Positions 27,101-37,500 of a stretch of DNA of 64,000 bases are shown in pieces. Under the pieces are notes generated by a model, which ran no database searches, was not told the origin of the DNA, and saw only the letters and a list, made by a program, of their open reading frames with translations. The position numbers and the translations under genes were made by a program. The stretch lies in NCBI RefSeq assembly GCF_932526225.1, contig NC_064034.1, positions 13,154,887-13,218,886 on the forward strand. Reading direction: 5' to 3'. The stretch's first letter is position 1, and every line of letters starts with the position of its first letter. This stretch comes from Nematostella vectensis. Taxonomy: Eukaryota > Cnidaria > Anthozoa > Actiniaria > Edwardsiidae.

Positions 27101-30100
27101 GGTAATTCCAAGTATCATTATTATGGAATTCGCATCAAACCAAGCTCTCCTCTAAATGCACTCACTGACGATGCACAAGTGGCACTCAGACAGTCTCCAT
27201 CAACTCAGAAAAGGTAAGTAAATTTTTCCTCTCAAGGCAACATAGTTTTGGTTCTTGTATTTCATTGGCAAGAGAGAGACTGATTCCGATGTGGTGTTTA
27301 TTACCTGGAAATCTTCGTAGGTTGAAGCCAGCATCCAGAGTAGATGGCGTAGAAGGTGTGGATGGATACCCCTCTCAGGGTGGCACCAATGTGGACTCAG
27401 CACAGCAGTCACAGCACCAACAGCACCAACAGTATCTGGGCGATATCACACAGGGTCTACCAGACTTTGAAGACCTGGACCCCAAGGGGACACCTCTTCC
27501 AGGTATGAGGGCAACATTCTCTTGAAATATGTGTTTGGCTGCCTAAGCCATGGCTAAACTAAGGCTTGGGGATCTTTTTTACCAAGGACACATTTCTGCT
27601 AAAGAAACACTCTTTTTATGCTGTCATAAATATCTTCTTGAGTGGCTAAATAGGGGTTCATATTCTTGAAAACATGTGGGTGCATCTTGATAGTAGATTA
27701 ATAACTCTAATCATTGTTTTGCACAGAGGGTGTTCTTGAGGAAGATCTTGACACTTTTCAAGATATGTACAGAGAACATTGTGAGGTAGGAGATCCTTTG
27801 CGGATTCATGACAATCTTAGTATAAATAAATTAAAAGTTTTTGTATCAATAAAGCTGTTTATGCAGTAAACCTAGTTTTGTAACAACTTAAGTTTTGATT
27901 TGCAGGCTTTCTTGGATGTAGTTGTCAACTTGCAGTTTGCTCTGGTTGAGTCTTTGTGGCAGAGCTTTTGGAGGCATCCCAGTACCACAGATGTGAAGAG
28001 AGAGGAACCATCCACCCCAACATCTGGAATCAAAGAGCTGGGGTGAGATTCCCATCATAGCATTACCCCCATTCTCTGATTCCAGATTCCAGTTCTCAAT
28101 GTGCGAAGGAAATAGCTTAATCTCACTGCAACTAATACCCTTTTTATGCAGAGATGATGAAGACAATGAGAAGCGCTTACCAAAGGTCAAGCTTGCCATA
28201 CTGTGCGAGTATGAACCTGTGGTTGCTTATGTCAAGAGTTGTGATCATTTGTTATACCAAACTTTGGTGGAGGTACTCATCCCTGATGTTCTTCGGCCAA
28301 TTCCATGTGAGTACCTGGACATTTTTATGTTTAGGTGTGTACTCTGTTATAGATTTAACACTCTACAAAAACTGCTACAAAAAAAAAAACTACTCAATCC
28401 TGAATTCATAGTATGTAAAAACACCCAAACCAAGGCAAAGTTTTTAACCCATAAAAGTACTGAAGAATACCAGTTGGACTCTGCTGTCAAATAAAATTCC
28501 CACTTCCCCCTCCCCTTAGTATTTATACCTTGAAATTGTTTCAGTTATTTGTATTGCCTGATTCTTATGACACTTGGTTCTGAATTTCAGCCTCACTCAC
28601 CCAAGCCATTCGTAATTTTGCCAAGGGACTTGAGGGTTGGCTTGCAGGTTCACTGAGTAGTGTTCCCAAGAAGATGGCAGATGTAAAGGTATGCTTTGGG
28701 TACTTCTTGAACAACTAGCTTTTTTCTTGTAAACACCTCACTAAGTAAACTATAATTAGTTGTTAATGTATAGCTAGCATTCATTATTCTAAGTTGGCTT
28801 TCTTCCTTCAGGTTTCCAGTTGCTGTGCCTTTGCTCAAACTCTGCGTAGGTACACGTCTCTAAACCATCTGGCTCAGGCTGCACGTGCTGTGCTGCAGAA
28901 CACATCACAAATTACACAGATGCTGAATGACCTCAACAGAGTTGACTTTGCCAATGTCCAGGTGGGAAATGATGGCTTTTTAATAATACCAAGATAAGAA
29001 TGTGTCTATGGCCTGGTAATGGATTGATCATTTTTTGTTCACCCCATTTCGTTTAATGACTTAATTATAATAATAATAACAACTTTATTCCAATAAATAC
29101 CAATACAGGTATATTAGGATAATATACAAAGTAGGTTGGCTTATATGCCTATCCTCTATTCATAATATTTAATTACATCATCACAAAATTTCAGGGCTAC
29201 GCTCGTAATGGAGTCATCTGTTCAGCTAATAATATACCAAAAAAGGTCTTTTGGCCTTAACAACAGCTTGAAAGAGTTATTGATTTCAAAAAGATCATTA
29301 AAAAATACTTGACGTATATCATTGACATAGTCGCATGTTAATTAATTAATTGTTTGATTGTTTCATTTCCAACAGGAGCAAGCAGCATGGGTGTGCCAGT
29401 GTGATGATCACATGGTGTATAGATTTGAGCAAGATTTTAAACTTACTCTGCAGCAACAGGTAAGAAGTACTTCTGTGAATGTAGATATTTAATATGTTAG
29501 TAGTCTCTATCTGTGAATGTAGATATTTAATATGCTAGAAGTTTCTATTTGTCGATGTCTTACGCTGAGGTCATGTTGTCATGATTTTAGAACTCTCTAG
29601 AGCAATGGGCAACATGGTTGGAAGGAGTGGTAGATCAATTTCTTAAACCACATGAAGGCTCTGAGAACTACCCCAAGGCGGCCAGACAGTTTTTACTGAA
29701 GTGGTCATTCTACAGGTGAATATTTAGCAATTTTAACCAACTAGAGACCAGCTATAGCAGCACTATTACATACTTGGCAGGAAGTATTCCAATTGTTATC
29801 TTTCCCACCATAACTGTTTTGCTTCTCTTTAGCTCTATGATCATCCGTGATCTAACGTTGCGCAGTGCCGCAAGTTTTGGGTCATTCCACCTGATTCGCC
29901 TGTTGTATGATGAGTACATGTTCTACCTTGTGGAGCACAAGGTTGCAAAAGCTGTGGGTGCATCACCTGTCGCTGTCATGGGAGAGGTTAGTCATAATAT
30001 CCCAGGCGTCCCAGCACCATCATGAATCATCCACTCTTTTATCAAAATACTACAGAGCTTGCTAAGAATCTCATTAATTCATCCTTTTTATGTTACAGTA

Positions 30101-30459
30101 TGTTGGGCTTGGAGCAGCACTTGCCATGGGCCTTGATGCAGTTGAAAGCACCCTGATATCAGAGCAAAGTAAGTGAATGTCTTGACCATCTAGAGAACCT
30201 GTTTAGCTCAGAAATTCCAGTTAATAAATGCTCCATTTAATTGTTGGAGCTACTATCAAAATATTTGAACAGTGAGCTGAGAAGATGCAAGTTACTAGCA
30301 TAGGGAATAGGCCCTGATTACTGTACTATAACATGGCTCATGTGCCATTTGTTGTTACTTGCAGATGGTTCAGAAACCACAGTAGCGACCACTAAAGCAG
30401 GCGCCAGTGCCGTAAGCAGCCTAGGAGAGCCAGAGGTCAAGCGGGTGCGGCAGTCATAG
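24148..30459 (+). CDS. RFX1/2/3-class winged-helix transcription factor
   Basis: Sixteen coding exons: 24148-24475, 24609-24681, 26159-26393, 26673-26854, 27100-27213, 27321-27502, 27727-27785, 27906-28042, 28152-28306, 28591-28688, 28812-28961, 29376-29459, 29591-29715, 29833-29986, 30099-30168, 30365-30459. All are GT-AG with continuous phase, giving 746 residues. The RFX DNA-binding domain (about 213-290) reads [19 protein letters not shown] and later [15 protein letters not shown], almost identical to vertebrate RFX1-3, which bind X-box DNA and drive ciliary genes. The B, C and dimerisation regions follow ([50 protein letters not shown]). A Gln/Ala/Thr-rich N-terminus with QYVE and HTTRASPAT just before the DNA-binding domain also matches RFX1-3, as does the GEPEVKR tail. 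The start is the first in-frame ATG, but a phase-compatible acceptor (CTTCTAG at 24,133-24,139) lies just upstream, so further 5' exons are possible. Confidence 0.96.
29060..29345 (-). pseudogene. 5'-truncated LINE tail in an RFX intron
   Basis: Read on the minus strand, the intron holds a decayed frame ([19 protein letters not shown], then about 45 more residues with one stop) ending in a stop, a short 3' UTR and an (ATT)n/AATAAAG-like tail at 29,066-29,090. This is the layout of a 5'-truncated non-LTR retrotransposon; the residues resemble the C-terminal tail after the reverse transcriptase. It is inserted antisense to RFX between exons 11 and 12, clear of both splice sites. Confidence 0.45.
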
Positions 30460-31461
30460 GCATTTGTCTGTTAGAAGATTCAGTAATTATTCACAACCAT
30501 TCATCTAGCAGGCATATATAGCAAGAGCATCAGTTTACCAAGAATCCTTATTGGTGTTTTTGCAGTCCCAGTGCCCCTCAGAGAAATTTCTTACATGGCC
30601 TTTTACTTTGTTGGTTAAATGGTTCAATATTTGGTGAACCTATGAAACCATGCATAACCAACCATTAATTTAATAATTAGTTAATTGCTAGACAGTTACC
30701 CTGTTAATAACCAGTTTTCCATGCTGAAAGAGAACTAGAATATTGTCTAATGTTCAACCATAGTTATTATCAATATAATCAATAGTAAAATGTTAGTAGA
30801 TAAGAGTCAAGAAAACAATATTTTATATCTTAAAGTTCAATTAGAAGCTGTATTGTTGAGATCTAATGAGATGTAATGTTTTTCATATATATGGGAGCTA
30901 GCAATACTGGCTTGTACAAGCAGTATCTACTCAGAATCATTAGCTATGATTATTTGGAACAATTCCTTTACAGTCATTCATCACATTTCACTCAATTCTA
31001 GGTTGATACATGATTTGATTCTTGATCAAAACTTAACTTTAACTCATAGTTCCACCTAAAAATACAAATATAATCAGGTGTATTTTCAAGGATGTCTTGT
31101 TGAAGAAAGTGCCTTAATTGAGATGTCTTTCTAGTGATACACATTCATTATACAGTATTAAGCATTTTTCATAGCTTCTTGACACATGCTTGCCATTTGT
31201 AAAATAAGTTATTTACTAGTTGCAGCTTTTTAAACATACTTCCATTCAGTATAACATTTTGATCAAATGATTTGTACCACCTTGTATTTAAATAATGAAG
31301 GTTTAACTGTGGTGTTTGTGGTAATCTTTCTCATAAAACCACTGTAAAAAGTTGTGGCTTTCTGCTAAATTAGTGTTATTGTGTCCCCAGTCTTGGTCTG
31401 CCATGGGAATGTATTATTGGCAAGTAATGATATACAGACTATTTTTTAAATTGACACAGTC

Positions 31462-31467
31462 TTTATT
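31462..31467 (-). other. Poly(A) signal AATAAA for SPS2
   Basis: Minus-strand AATAAA about 18 nt downstream of the SECIS element and 300 nt downstream of the SPS2 stop. The order stop, SECIS, poly(A) signal is what a eukaryotic selenoprotein mRNA needs. RFX on the other strand ends about 1 kb away, so the two genes converge. Confidence 0.75.
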
Positions 31468-31484
31468 TCATTCACAACCCAAGA

Positions 31485-31550
31485 ATGCCTTCATCCACTG
31501 CTCAAGTGCATTATATTGAACGCTTGTCTCGAACAGCATCATACAAGCAT
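31485..31550 (-). promoter_or_regulatory. Type II SECIS element in the SPS2 3' UTR
   Basis: On the minus strand, read 5' to 3': helix I ATGCTT pairs with AGGCAT (31550-31545 with 31490-31485). An internal loop (GTA / GA) follows. The non-Watson-Crick quartet TGAT / GGAT (31541-31538 with 31496-31493) gives the canonical U-U, G-A, A-G pairs. Helix II GCTGTTCGAG pairs with CTTGAGCAGT (10 bp with wobbles). An apical internal loop ACAA carries the required AA 13 nt after TGA. Helix III GCGTT / AATGC closes loop CAATAT, making it a form II SECIS. It lies about 215 nt after the SPS2 stop and ahead of the poly(A) signal. It recruits SBP2 and EFsec so that UGA is read as selenocysteine. Confidence 0.92.
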
Positions 31551-31764
31551 ACAACAATCTACCCCTCCTGTTAAGCATAAAGTTGCTCAAACCTTCATGC
31601 AAAAGGAGACATGTACAAAACAATGTGCAGCAATATTTTTAACATAGCAATTTTTTTAGATTACAGAAATAAATATATATAAAGAATGGATATGAAAAAT
31701 TCTAAGTATGAAAAATGTGATATTGTAAATAGTTCGGTTGAATGTTTCATTTGGAATTAATTTT

Positions 31765-33583
31765 TTAGACTTCTATAATCTTGTAATTGTCTGTGAGGTT
31801 AGCATCTCTTGGTCCTGGAAGTACATCCCCAATAATCCAGGCTGGTGTACCATCTATTTCACAAAGCTCCTCACAGAAGCCCTCAGCTTTGTTACGTGGT
31901 AAACACACAAGAAGTCCACCTGTAGGTAAATATACAAAATTACTTGCAATATGGAAAAAGGAAATAGCAACAAAACACAGGATTGTTGTAATGTAATTTG
32001 AGGAAATTAATTTACCTCTATCCCAGCACTTCATTGGTGAAGTTGTGTTTTTCAGTTTCTTTCTTTTCTAAACTGTTTTACTCTGTTACAATCTATTTTT
32101 AAAATACAAATGTACCCCAAAGGAGTACTTGAGTCATACATTATTAACAGGTGCATACCCAAGATTTGCTTATGATTTACATCATGTGGAAAAAGGATAG
32201 TATTTGTGAAGATTCTTGAATAAGAAATGACCTTTTGGTGGCCAAGAAGGGATGCATGTACACCCTATACACCTCCTTATGTATGTGCCGACAGATGGAG
32301 CCAATCAAACCTTACCTGAAGTTTCTGCTGAAAATCCTTCCAGCAACTTAAAGTTGATCCCACACGCTTTGTAAGCCTCAGTCATGTTGGCAAGTATTGG
32401 CAATGTGTGCAACTGGAATGACACTTCATTCCTCTGTATGGCTGCTAAATTTCTGGCATGTCCCAAAATACCAAAACCAGTGACATCTGTCGCACCATGA
32501 GCTTCAAACTTGTGCATCAAGCGGGCAGCATTGCGGTTCAGACGAGCCATGAATATCATTGATTTCTGATATGCTTTTATCACCTCTTCTTTGGTTATTA
32601 CATCCTTTATGTTGTTCCACCATTTACAAGTTGGCTGAAAAAAACGTTTTAATCACTCAGTGTTTGAAGTATTCATTGAACACTGAATAAACCATATTGG
32701 CTTTTACATTTATTTTGGATTTTGAGAAATGTAATAAGAATGTATCACATGATTATATCAAACAACCTTGACAGTCAGCTTATTGTGTGTGGGGGGATCA
32801 CCTCTCATGCTATTGAATACATTTATTCTGGAATAATGCATCAGGAATAAGATATTAACAAAGTAAATGTTTGATGACTTACATCTTCCATCCACTGATG
32901 TGCGTTTACTGCGATCTGAGTGCCTAGTGGCTTTGTGAGTACCAGTACATCGCCTACTTCTGCATTTTCTGGCCTAAAGAATAAAACACAAAATAAGAGA
33001 ACAATTCCCATTACTTTCTGGCTTGCTTTTCGCTAGCCACTTACATAATCGCTTCTTCTTTGGCAACAACGCTACTAGCCACGCCTCCTATGATGAACCA
33101 AGGATTCAACACGGTTTGTCCTCCATTCACAGTAGTACCTGCCTCCAAGGCCAGATCGTTGAAACCGGAAATAACCAACGGCGTGACCACCTCTCTCTCC
33201 TTCAAGGTCATTTGATTACTAACACCAAGAAGCATTAGCATATTATCGCACTCAGTAACACCCATCGCGTACAAATCGCTCAGCACGTTAGCACAAGCGA
33301 TCTTACCCTGCACGTACGGGTCGTTAACTAACGGGTAAAAGAAATCCGTGGTTTGCACCAAACTAATTCCCTTGTGACGTGTTGGCAAAACACAGCTATC
33401 GAGACCAATTCCGATGGTGCCATCCCCGTGTTTCACGCCGATTCCCTCCAAGAGTTTGAGCAAATCCTCTTGGGGGACTTTACAACCTCATCCTTTTAGT
33501 TTGGTAAAGTTTATCAGCCGAAACTTCTTTGAAAGTCCATGTTCTTCAGGAACGAACGCCGGACATGTTCTTTTGCCCGCCAT
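31765..33583 (-). CDS. SEPHS2: Selenophosphate synthetase 2 (selenocysteine-containing)
   Basis: Four exons (33583-33045, 32973-32883, 32634-32316, 31919-31765) with continuous phase give 367 residues, counting one in-frame TGA as selenocysteine. The enzyme makes monoselenophosphate from selenide and ATP for Sec-tRNA synthesis in the cytosol. Residue 32 is the TGA in the active-site context KLKGUGCKVPQE, as in vertebrate SEPHS2. Downstream are the glycine-rich HGDGTIGIG, metal/ATP-site [50 protein letters not shown] and the C-terminal domain. The start ATG (33581-33583) opens [10 protein letters not shown] with no upstream in-frame alternative needed. A conventional reading would stop after 31 residues and restart at 33,463, misannotating the gene. 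The SECIS at 31485-31550 supports recoding. Confidence 0.97.
33488..33490 (-). other. In-frame UGA selenocysteine codon of SPS2
   Basis: TGA at codon 32, between GGA (Gly) and GGT TGT (Gly, Cys). The frame is open for 31 codons before and 148 codons after it in the same exon, and both sides encode conserved SPS sequence. In SPS1-type paralogues this position is Cys, Thr, Arg or another residue; a TGA marks the SPS2 type. The matching SECIS is present. Confidence 0.97.
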
Positions 33584-33862
33584 GTTGGCCGTGTAGGGAT
33601 TCGTTACCAGTCCCTTACGAAACTTAGGGGAAGAGGGGTGAGACGATAGAACAAAAAGAAATCTTACTATGAAAAAAGATAAATAAAGCGTCAAATTTAG
33701 CAAGGTTAATTTCAAAAAAAATATTGGTACAACTAAGAATAGTATCTTTGAAGGCAAAGGTTTTTGTCTATAATAGTTCAGAATGGTGTACATCTTTTTT
33801 AGCTTCCCTCCCCTCCCTCAGGATAAAACCTGTCTATTATTGTACATGTTGTTCAAAGTAAT
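33584..33862. promoter_or_regulatory. 279-bp divergent promoter region, SPS2 / MANBAL-like
   Basis: The only DNA between the divergent start codons of SPS2 (33583, minus) and the MANBAL-like gene (33863, plus). It must hold both 5' UTRs and core promoters unless an upstream non-coding exon exists. It is AT-rich apart from the first 60 bp, and no TATA box stands out. Confidence 0.5.
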
Positions 33863-34075
33863 ATGGCTGGTCATGACGCTCTTTTGGACTCCTTTCTACA
33901 CTGTGGACTTCTCTTTGGTGGAGTATTCCAGCTATTCTGCATATTAGCTATAGTTTTTCTTCCTCCTAATGACTCGGAAGAACCAATACAGGAAGATAAG
34001 GGAATTGAAATGAAGAAAACGTCCTCTCAAAACCAAGCGGTACAACGAAAACCTGAGAAAAAGAAGCGAAAATGA
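33863..34075 (+). CDS. MANBAL: MANBAL-like small single-pass membrane protein (UPF0239)
   Basis: A single open frame of 70 residues. After a short polar N-terminus (MAGHDALLDSFLHCG) comes one hydrophobic segment at about 15-34 (LLFGGVFQLFCILAIVFLPP), then an acidic linker and a very basic tail ending EKKKRK. Vertebrate MANBAL (about 85 residues) has the same order: a Gly-containing LF-GA-FQL-C-LAI segment, PP, an acidic stretch, and a Lys-rich end. MANBAL is an uncharacterised conserved protein, probably in endomembranes. The start is the only ATG upstream of the membrane segment. AATAAA at 34270-34275 may be its poly(A) signal. TRAPPC13 ends convergently about 430 bp away. Confidence 0.8.
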   Translation: MAGHDALLDSFLHCGLLFGGVFQLFCILAIVFLPPNDSEEPIQEDKGIEMKKTSSQNQAVQRKPEKKKRK

Positions 34076-34507
34076 TTCACTGAATAAGCATGACTTTGCT
34101 ATTTTCTTAATTTCCGGGGAGAACATATCCAAAGGTATGAATATTTATCACGGTGAGAAAAAGTGATATTGGAGAAACTGTTGGAAACTAATCCGGCTAA
34201 TGAATACAAGAGCAGACACTTCAAACCGCGAACTCTATGTAAGCATTCATCAAGAAAATGGAAAACATGAATAAAATATTGCTGTCGATTTGTAAACTCG
34301 CGTTATACCGAACTGTTTCATATTCACATTTAACATAAACCTCACGAAGACAGAACGGATGTATTCTAGATTTTTCCTCCTAAAAAGGTAGCCTTCTGCG
34401 TAAAAACCGCCTTTACGGGAGACAAAGAGAAAAACTGAATACAATAAACATTACGTATATACAACCGTAGAAATACAAAAAGTAGAAATCCATAAATTTT
34501 TTCATAT

Positions 34508-37500
34508 TTATTCTTTATTCTGTTGTAATACATTGTCTTCAATAAAAGGGCTCTTTGTTGACGAAAACACAAACACAGATGTTATATTGTCAAATTCATA
34601 GGTACGCCCAGACAACTTGTCAATCACACGTAGACCACTGATATTCTGTGTAAAAAATAGGAAAATAGAAGAATTGTCAGCTTTTTCAATATTCGAATTA
34701 TACCAAAAAGGGATGAGGAAAAAGGGGCGCAGGTATATGTATATGATATGATTCCAAAGTCAAAATCATGATTCTTCACTAAGACTACAGTAAATAATCT
34801 AATAAACGCCCGGGGCATTTATTCAGTTTCGATGGTCCAAGGTGGGCGTTCAATAGATAGGAGACGTTTACTAGAGACGGGCGTTTTTTTACAAACTACA
34901 ATAATATAATAAATCGTTCAATAAGGTGTTCAATACAAACTTGTAAGCTTGGGGGGGGGGGGGGGGAAGGGATAGATAGAAGGTGTTCTTTAGATAGGGG
35001 GCTTTATGTGATTATTTACTCTTTCACTCTTTCTAGTAGCTAGGGGAAGGAAGGGTGAGCACTTAAACCTGGTAGTGTGTTGGCTGAGTGGCAATAAAGG
35101 TAGGGCAAAACTCAAGAGGGGGGGGGGGGGGGGGGGCTCAGGCAGTAAACAAATTTGAGCTGATCTCAATAATCATGTCAAATTACTTACTTGAAGACCA
35201 GCTGATAAAGGAAGTAAGTTGAGATTAAGATCAAACGCAGCACCTGGGTGCAGGGGACCTAGAGCCTGCAAACAAAAAATGATAGGGGATGTAAAAAGCC
35301 TCTTCAATCAGTTGTGTAATCAATTTGTCACTTAAATGGTAGGTTAGCAGTTGCTAGGCCCCACTAAAATGATAGGCCAGCCATTACTTGGCCTAAATAA
35401 AATGATAGGCTAGCGTTGCTGGGGGTCATCGGTCTCACTTATGGCTGGATCCTTGGCCAAACACCCTTGACTGTGACATCAATTCTGACATCTTCCTTCT
35501 CCCCTCTCCTCTATAGCTCTCTGTGAGAGTGTTTTACTATACAAAGAGTTCAACAAAATTAATCAGGTGGATACCTTTCCAGATGTACCACACCACATCA
35601 TGGCACCATCTTTACTCTTTGTCATCAGAAGACGCAAATCCATCTTACGGTCACTGAAACAAGAGAAAAACAACATACCTTATTACAATTAATTTTCGTG
35701 CCATTTCACGATTTTAAAAAATTCATGGAAATAAAGTGTCGCGAAAATTTGGATGCACAAAAATTAAGTGAGTATACAAAAAGCCTTTGGGTGAAATATT
35801 ACCTGTTTGATGCGCTTTATGGAAATAAGTTGTCTATTTAGTCCTGTATGCACATATACAGGCCCGTAGCCAGGATTTTGAGCGGTAAGGTTCGTTTAAC
35901 CATAAAGCAGACCATTTTCTATTTGGTGGTACTCAATTTTCCTACATTAGAGCAGACCTTCCAGTCGAGTGGGTGGTTCTTCAGAACCCCCAACCCCCCC
36001 TTGGCTACAGGCCTGATATAGTACTGTAAGAAGTTGATTTGGACAATTCTGACTTGTATTTATAGATTTTTGTGGAACTACATTTAGCCCACTCTTATTT
36101 TTGTTACAGTTTTGATGATTAAAACACACTTTAATTCTTTTTGGATTGGTTTATTTAATTGTCCAAAACTCGCATATGCGAAAAATAAAGTGACCTTGTT
36201 TTTACGAAAATAAAGTGTCACGAAATATGGCGACATCAAAATCATGAAATGTTGACGTCGCGAAAATTAAGTGTAATAAGGTACATCATTTTTAGCATGG
36301 ACAGTCACCAAGATGGTAGAGATGTGAGATGCTTACTTTGTGGGTTGAAGTCAGCATGAAGGAGATGCAAGGGCAGGAGAAAAAAAGGAAAAGGGATGGT
36401 TCTTTATTTCCTTCTCTGGTTGCTTCTCCTTTGCACTGACTTCTACACACATGTAAACTCTGACGCTTGTCTAGTCCAGGGTTTTTTTATGTATTAGGTG
36501 AAAGGACCTTACCATGTATTCTTGAGCTTCAAGCTCACTGGAAAAGGCCTTTCCACAGGAACGGCATCAGCCATTTGTGACACGGTTAATTTGAGGTCTG
36601 CAATAGCTGGGATCTAAAAAAAAAAACAGATAAAAGGTAAAAATTAAAGGCTTTAGAAAGTATTTAAAAGTTTTGGGTTAAAAGCGGGTATTCGTACCAT
36701 GGCACCTGGGAAGAAGGGGGACATAAAAGGGGGAAAATGGTTGTGATACGGGTAGAGGTAGGTGGCAGGGAATAGGGCAGGAGGGTATTGTTGGGATAAT
36801 GCTACGTTCAGTGGAGTTGGACTATAAGGAGTGTATGGGATAGTGATGCAGTTGTTCTTACCATGGCATATAGGGTGAATTGGAAGATTAAGGAGGAGGT
36901 AGTGGGTAGGGAGGTATAGACCAGAAAACAAAAAGGCTGATAAGGAGTAAGGTGTACACGATGTTGGAGAAAGAAGTCCAACTCCACTCAACGTAGCATT
37001 ATCCCCACAATGACCCTCCAGCCCTCACTCCTGCCACCTACCTCTACCCGTATCACAACCATTATTCCCCTTTTATGTCCCCCTTCTCCCCAGGTGCCAT
37101 GGTACTAATACCCGCTTTTAACCAAAAACCTGGTAGGAATTGAGGGATTTAACATACCACGCGACTAAGTTGACTAGTCTGGAGTCTACCACGTTCACCA
37201 AATGAAGTCCGCCACACAATATCCAGTTTACCTACAGCTGCAGCAGACTAAACAAGAAATAGTTTGTTCCCATTATCAAGTCATGAATTGTTGCTGTATC
37301 TAAATTCAATAAAATTGTGATCAATGACTATTAACTAAATTCAGACAAATTAATTATTTTATGTAGAAGCACATGGATAATTCTCTTGACTGGGAATCTC
37401 CAGGTTCCCAGGATTTTATTCCTATTCCTTTGAGGTCTATTATTGAGTGGGAAAAAACATCTCTTATGAAGATTGGCATGTGCAGATGGAAAAAAGAATT

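Noticed and set aside
33041-33463. Separate short SPS gene starting at 33,463
   Set aside because: The frame continues upstream through the Sec UGA to the ATG at 33583 with conserved residues on both sides.
36653-36991. 112-residue Pro/Tyr-rich protein on minus
   Set aside because: It lies within one arm and spacer of a foldback element and inside a TRAPPC13 intron.
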